Of a DNA stretch of 64,000 nt, positions 60,421 to 64,000 are shown in pieces (the stretch's first letter is position 1; the number at the start of each line of letters is the position of its first letter). Location of the stretch: NCBI GenBank assembly GCA_013397845.1, contig VZTG01009131.1, forward strand, positions 501,297 through 565,296, written 5' to 3'. Source of the stretch: Melanocharis versteri (Eukaryota > Chordata > Aves > Passeriformes > Melanocharitidae). A program made the translations under genes and the position numbers. The notes beneath the pieces are model-generated. The model ran no database searches. It worked only from the letters and a program-made list of their open reading frames with translations, and was not told the DNA's origin.

Positions 60421-61815
60421 CAGAATCATAGAATAGAACCACTAAGGTTAGAAAGAACCTCCAGGACTAAGTCCAACCTTTGATCAAAAACACCACATCA
60501 ACTAAACCATAGCCCTAAGTGCCATGTCCAGTCATTTCTTGAACGCTTCCAGGGATAGTGATTCCACCACCTTCCTGAGCAACCCTTTCAGTGAAAAAAT
60601 TCCGCCTGATATCCAGCCTGACCTTTCCCTGGCACAGCTTGAGGCCATGCCCTCTCGTCCTGTCACTGTTTGCCTGGGAGAGGAGGCCAGTCTCCATCTT
60701 GCTACATCCTCCTTGCAGGCAGTTGTAGAGAATGGTAAATTCTCCCCTGAGCCTCCTCTTCTCCAGACTAAACCCCAGCTCCCTCAGCCACTCCTCACAG
60801 GATTTACTCTCCAGACCCTTCACCAGCTCCACTGCCCTTCTCTGGACTCGCTCCAGCCCCTCAGTGTCTTCCCTGAGGTGATGGGCCCGCACCTGGACGC
60901 AGCACTCGAGGTGGTGCCTCACCAGTGCCGAGTACAGGAGAGCAATCCCTGTCCTGGTCCTGCTGGCTGCACTGTTCCTGATCCAGGCCAGGCCACCCTT
61001 GGCCTTCTTGGCCACCTGGGCACACGCTGGCTCGTGTTCAGCAGCTGTCAACCAGCACCCCCAGGCTTTTTCCCTCTGGGCAGCTTTCCAGACACTCCTC
61101 TCCCAACCTGTAGCACTGCCTGGGATTGTTAGGACCATTTGGCAAATGGCTGTCACACTGGCCAACCTCCAGTCACCTGGGTCCTCCCTGGATTAGCAGG
61201 ACAGATGATAAATGGTGGAAGAAGGCTTGGTGAGCTCGTTTGCCAGTTCCTTCAGTACTCCTGAGTGGATCCCATCCTGCTTCATAGACTTGAGAGTGTC
61301 TGAGTGGCACAGCAGGTCACTAACTACCTCGTAATGGATTACAGGGGGTTTTCTGCTCCCAACCCCTGTCTACCAGCTCAGGGGACTGGTTGCCCTGAGG
61401 ATCACCAATCTTTATGTTGAAGACTGAGGCAAGGAAAGTGGTTTCCACGGCCTTTTCCTCATCCTTGGTTACAATGTTTCCTTCTGCATGCAATAAAGGA
61501 TGGAGATTTCCCTTGGCCCTCTTTTTGTTGTTAATGCATTTATAAAAACACCTTTTTTTTTTTTTTTTCACAGCAGTTGTTAGTTTGAGTTCTGGCTGAG
61601 CTTTTGCCATTCTAATTTTCTCTCTATGTGACCTAACAACGTCCTTGTACTCTTCCTGAGTTGGCTGCCCCTTCTTCCAAAGGTCATAAACTCTCTGTTT
61701 TTCCCTGACTTCCAGTGAAAGTGCCCTATTCAGCCAAGGCTGGTGGTCTTCCCTGCTGGCTCACCTTTCAGCACATAGGGACAGGCTGATCCTATGCTTT
61801 GTTATCCTTTGTGCC
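60421..61815 (-). mobile_element. CR1 non-LTR retrotransposon, truncated and internally deleted
   Basis: Read on the minus strand, the element ends at 60421 with the characteristic CR1 tail ATTCTATGATTCTG. Its upstream part holds recognisable pieces of ORF2: the segment before the reverse transcriptase (around 61610–61320, INNKKRAKGNLHPLLHAEGN), the start of the RT domain (near 61190–61141), and the C-terminal region (around 61030–60540, LYSALVRHHLECCVQ and ERVQRRAVELVKGLESKS). The RT core with its metal-binding aspartates is missing: the sequence jumps at about 61135–61141 from the early RT segment to the region near the end. The 5' part (endonuclease) is also absent. Frame changes occur within the remaining pieces. 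It is an inactive fossil. CR1 elements usually lack clear target duplications, and none is seen. The upstream boundary near 61815 is approximate. Confidence 0.92.
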
Positions 61816-64000
61816 AGGAGCCAGGTTAAAGTGGGTGGTGTAGGTGGCACCTGTGTGCAGGGGCTCGAAGTAACGGTGCTGGGAAAGCAGCAGAGTGCAG
61901 AGTGCAGTGCTCTGCTGTCAGAGCTGCAGTGGGCTCTGGGGGAAATTTGGAGAGTGTTAAATTAGTGAAGCAGTTTTGTGGAGGATTCCCAAAGGTGTCC
62001 CCAAAGCCCTGTGAAGGGGAAAGAAACAGGCAAACACTGCCACATCCTTTTTAAAAATTTTTTAATAATGAAGGCTGGATTGTTGTTCAGCTTCTACTTG
62101 GAAGAAAAATCACAGGGAAGCTGTGATAGTGCTTACACAGAGTCATCACCCAGCATGAGCACTGGTGAGAGGTTTTTGCTGTTTCAGATGCCCTTTACAG
62201 CTGAAAATCTATAGGGAATTCAGTGTTCACTCAGTTCATAAGTGTAGGGGTCTTTTTCTGATTTTAGTGGAGTGTTGTTATCTATGTAAATGAACTTCTT
62301 TTTTGGAGACTGAATTTCTTTCAGTGCCTGTTCTCTTTCTGATTGCAGCAGTCCCAAGCCACCACTGATTTTATGAGCAGGGTGCAGCCTGTAAAGAATG
62401 AAAATAGATCTCCACCATGACTAATCACTCCAGAAGCTCATGTACCTTCTCAGTCCAAGTGGAGTTCGCCACACATTGTTGCTAGGTACTGTTCTTTATC
62501 ATGGCTCTACTCTGCTTTTTTGTTATATTGTTTTGCTCTACTTAAAGTAGTAGAGCTTGAATCTTAACCACACAAACCTGTTAGTTTGTCTGAGTAATGC
62601 ACAGATAGGAAAGGATATTTCAGGATTGACAATTAATTATTTGTTATTTATCCTGTGCTGCTACAGGTTATGAGGTTTATCTGTCCAGTGTCTTCTGACT
62701 GCATTATTTAAGTTCTTCTTTTCCTACAGTTTTGTCTCATGTTCACCTGTCGAATTTAGGTTTCAAAGCAGTATAAGGTTAACTCACATCCCTGAAGCTG
62801 TTCCATTTAGGAAAGCAAGGTTCTTTCCCTTTAGCTCCTAGTAAAAGTTTTATAAACAAAGCATTCTGGGGAGGTATAAGTGGATCCTTGTTCATCATAA
62901 AATTAGAGGTGTTCCTGAAGTGTGTCTGATGAGCAATGTAGAAACTTTCCTAAAGTTTTGTATGTTGATTGAACTTCATGCATTAATGCCATAACTTCAG
63001 TAGTTATTTTAAGTACTTTTAAATTTTAACTCATGTAGCAGAGTGTTAACCTTGGTAATCAATCTTGTAGTCACTTTCTTGGAGAGCATTAGAGCATTTT
63101 TTTGTCCCTTTATGCATATTAATTAGGTTGTCTGTCATTGAATTACTTCTCTTATAAGCAATGTCTCCCTGTCACTATCAACAAATATAACTAGCAAGGT
63201 TCAATGTAAAAAAATCTTACAGATTCCATAGCAAGCACAATCTGTATAACCTGACTTACTGCTCTTTTTTTCCCACCAAGGTCGATTGGCTTTGGCTTCT
63301 TCTTTACTACTTGTATTTTTAGTCTGAGAAAAATAGTTAGATTTTTCAAAGCAAATGCTAGCAGCCATTTTATCTGGCAGTCATCATCTCATTCATGGCC
63401 TTGCACAGCAAATTTTCTAGCTACTAGTAGTACAGCTACTACAAGTTACAGAGTGGTGCAGGTATGTCATACATAACGAGATACTTAGAAACATAAGCTA
63501 GGACTCTCTGTAGTGCTGTGGAATCTCTCATTGAGACAGAAACACTTAATGATGGGTGGCTCAGTAAAGAACCATCAGGAGGAAGAGGAGAGGTCGGGCC
63601 ATTGGCAGACTACAGATTCTATGGCCTTGACACAAAGGCTGGAATTTCCTTTCACAGCTGTTGCAGAAAGATTGCAGCATGCATCTGGGGTGTAGAGGAA
63701 GGCAAGAGGAGCTGGAGCACAAAACTATCTCTTCCTCATTTGTTCAGCTTCAGGGTTCATTTTTCAGAGTAGCAACAGGTTCAAGAGCCCTGGGCTACAC
63801 AAAAGTGTCAGAAAGCTCTCTGACTGCCTATTGTTGGCAACTCAAAGTGGGAGGCTGTCACACCCCAAAAGTGTATTTCTTTAAACCATCAGGTGTTAGT
63901 CCATTTACTCTTCACAACAGCAGTAGCTTTTTATAGCTAGTCTTACTTCTTGCTCTGTAACTTAAGCAGTTAGAGTTGATGGAGGGACATTGAAAATAGC
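61816..64000. other. Intergenic DNA to window end, no supported gene
   Basis: Apart from a small imperfect hairpin at 61888–61917 next to the CR1 boundary, this is AT-rich sequence with short unrecognised open frames. The last 500 bases carry three overlapping frames of 60–91 codons, none resembling a known protein. Confidence 0.6.

Noticed and set aside
60524..61132. 202-codon + strand frame
   Set aside because: It is the antisense shadow of the CR1 element, whose coding strand is minus.
1..64000. Operon, CRISPR array, phage or toxin–antitoxin system
   Set aside because: No regularly spaced repeats, no compact gene clusters and no bacterial signals. The spliced gene and CR1 element show vertebrate nuclear DNA.

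Overview
The window is nuclear DNA of a vertebrate, most probably a bird. The evidence is a spliced gene with GT–AG introns and vertebrate exon structure, an AT-rich CpG-poor background broken by two CpG islands, very few interspersed repeats, and one degenerate LINE whose 3' end and protein fragments are of the CR1 type typical of birds and other sauropsids. Nothing suggests a microbial genome, operon, phage or CRISPR locus.

The window is dominated by one gene on the + strand. It is the orthologue of ARHGAP29 (PARG1), a RhoA-directed GTPase-activating protein with an F-BAR domain, a C1 zinc finger and a RhoGAP domain. I placed 22 coding exons by hand between 8917 and 54547. They keep frame across every junction and join into about 1326 residues. 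The catalytic arginine, the other RhoGAP core residues and all eight C1 zinc ligands are present, so the gene looks intact.

Layout: 1–6240 is upstream DNA with no gene I can support. About 6240–6760 is a CpG-rich promoter region interrupted by a 255-base run of N (6289–6543), which probably hides the transcription start and the non-coding first exon. The first coding exon lies at 8917–9178, followed by a 20.6 kb intron, a second exon near 29.8 kb and a 6.3 kb intron. The remaining exons cluster between 36.3 and 54.5 kb. The F-BAR domain is encoded at about 41.2–44.8 kb, the C1 domain at 49.35–49.73 kb and the RhoGAP domain at 49.9–52.3 kb. The last exon ends with a putative PDZ-binding C-terminus and is followed by several polyadenylation signals.

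Downstream of the gene there is an isolated CpG island (about 56.84–57.13 kb) with no gene I can attach to it. An inactive, internally deleted CR1 LINE lies on the minus strand at about 60.42–61.82 kb. In vertebrates ABCA4 normally lies downstream of ARHGAP29, but I could not recognise any of its exons here.

No new biological system is evident. The items most worth a second look are the orphan CpG island, a hairpin with a perfect 15-bp stem in an intron, two tandem (NAGNAG) splice acceptors that may vary the protein by one residue, the uncertain N-terminus behind the promoter gap, and an unexplained 149-codon antisense open frame in an intron. All coordinates were derived by eye and no database search was run.
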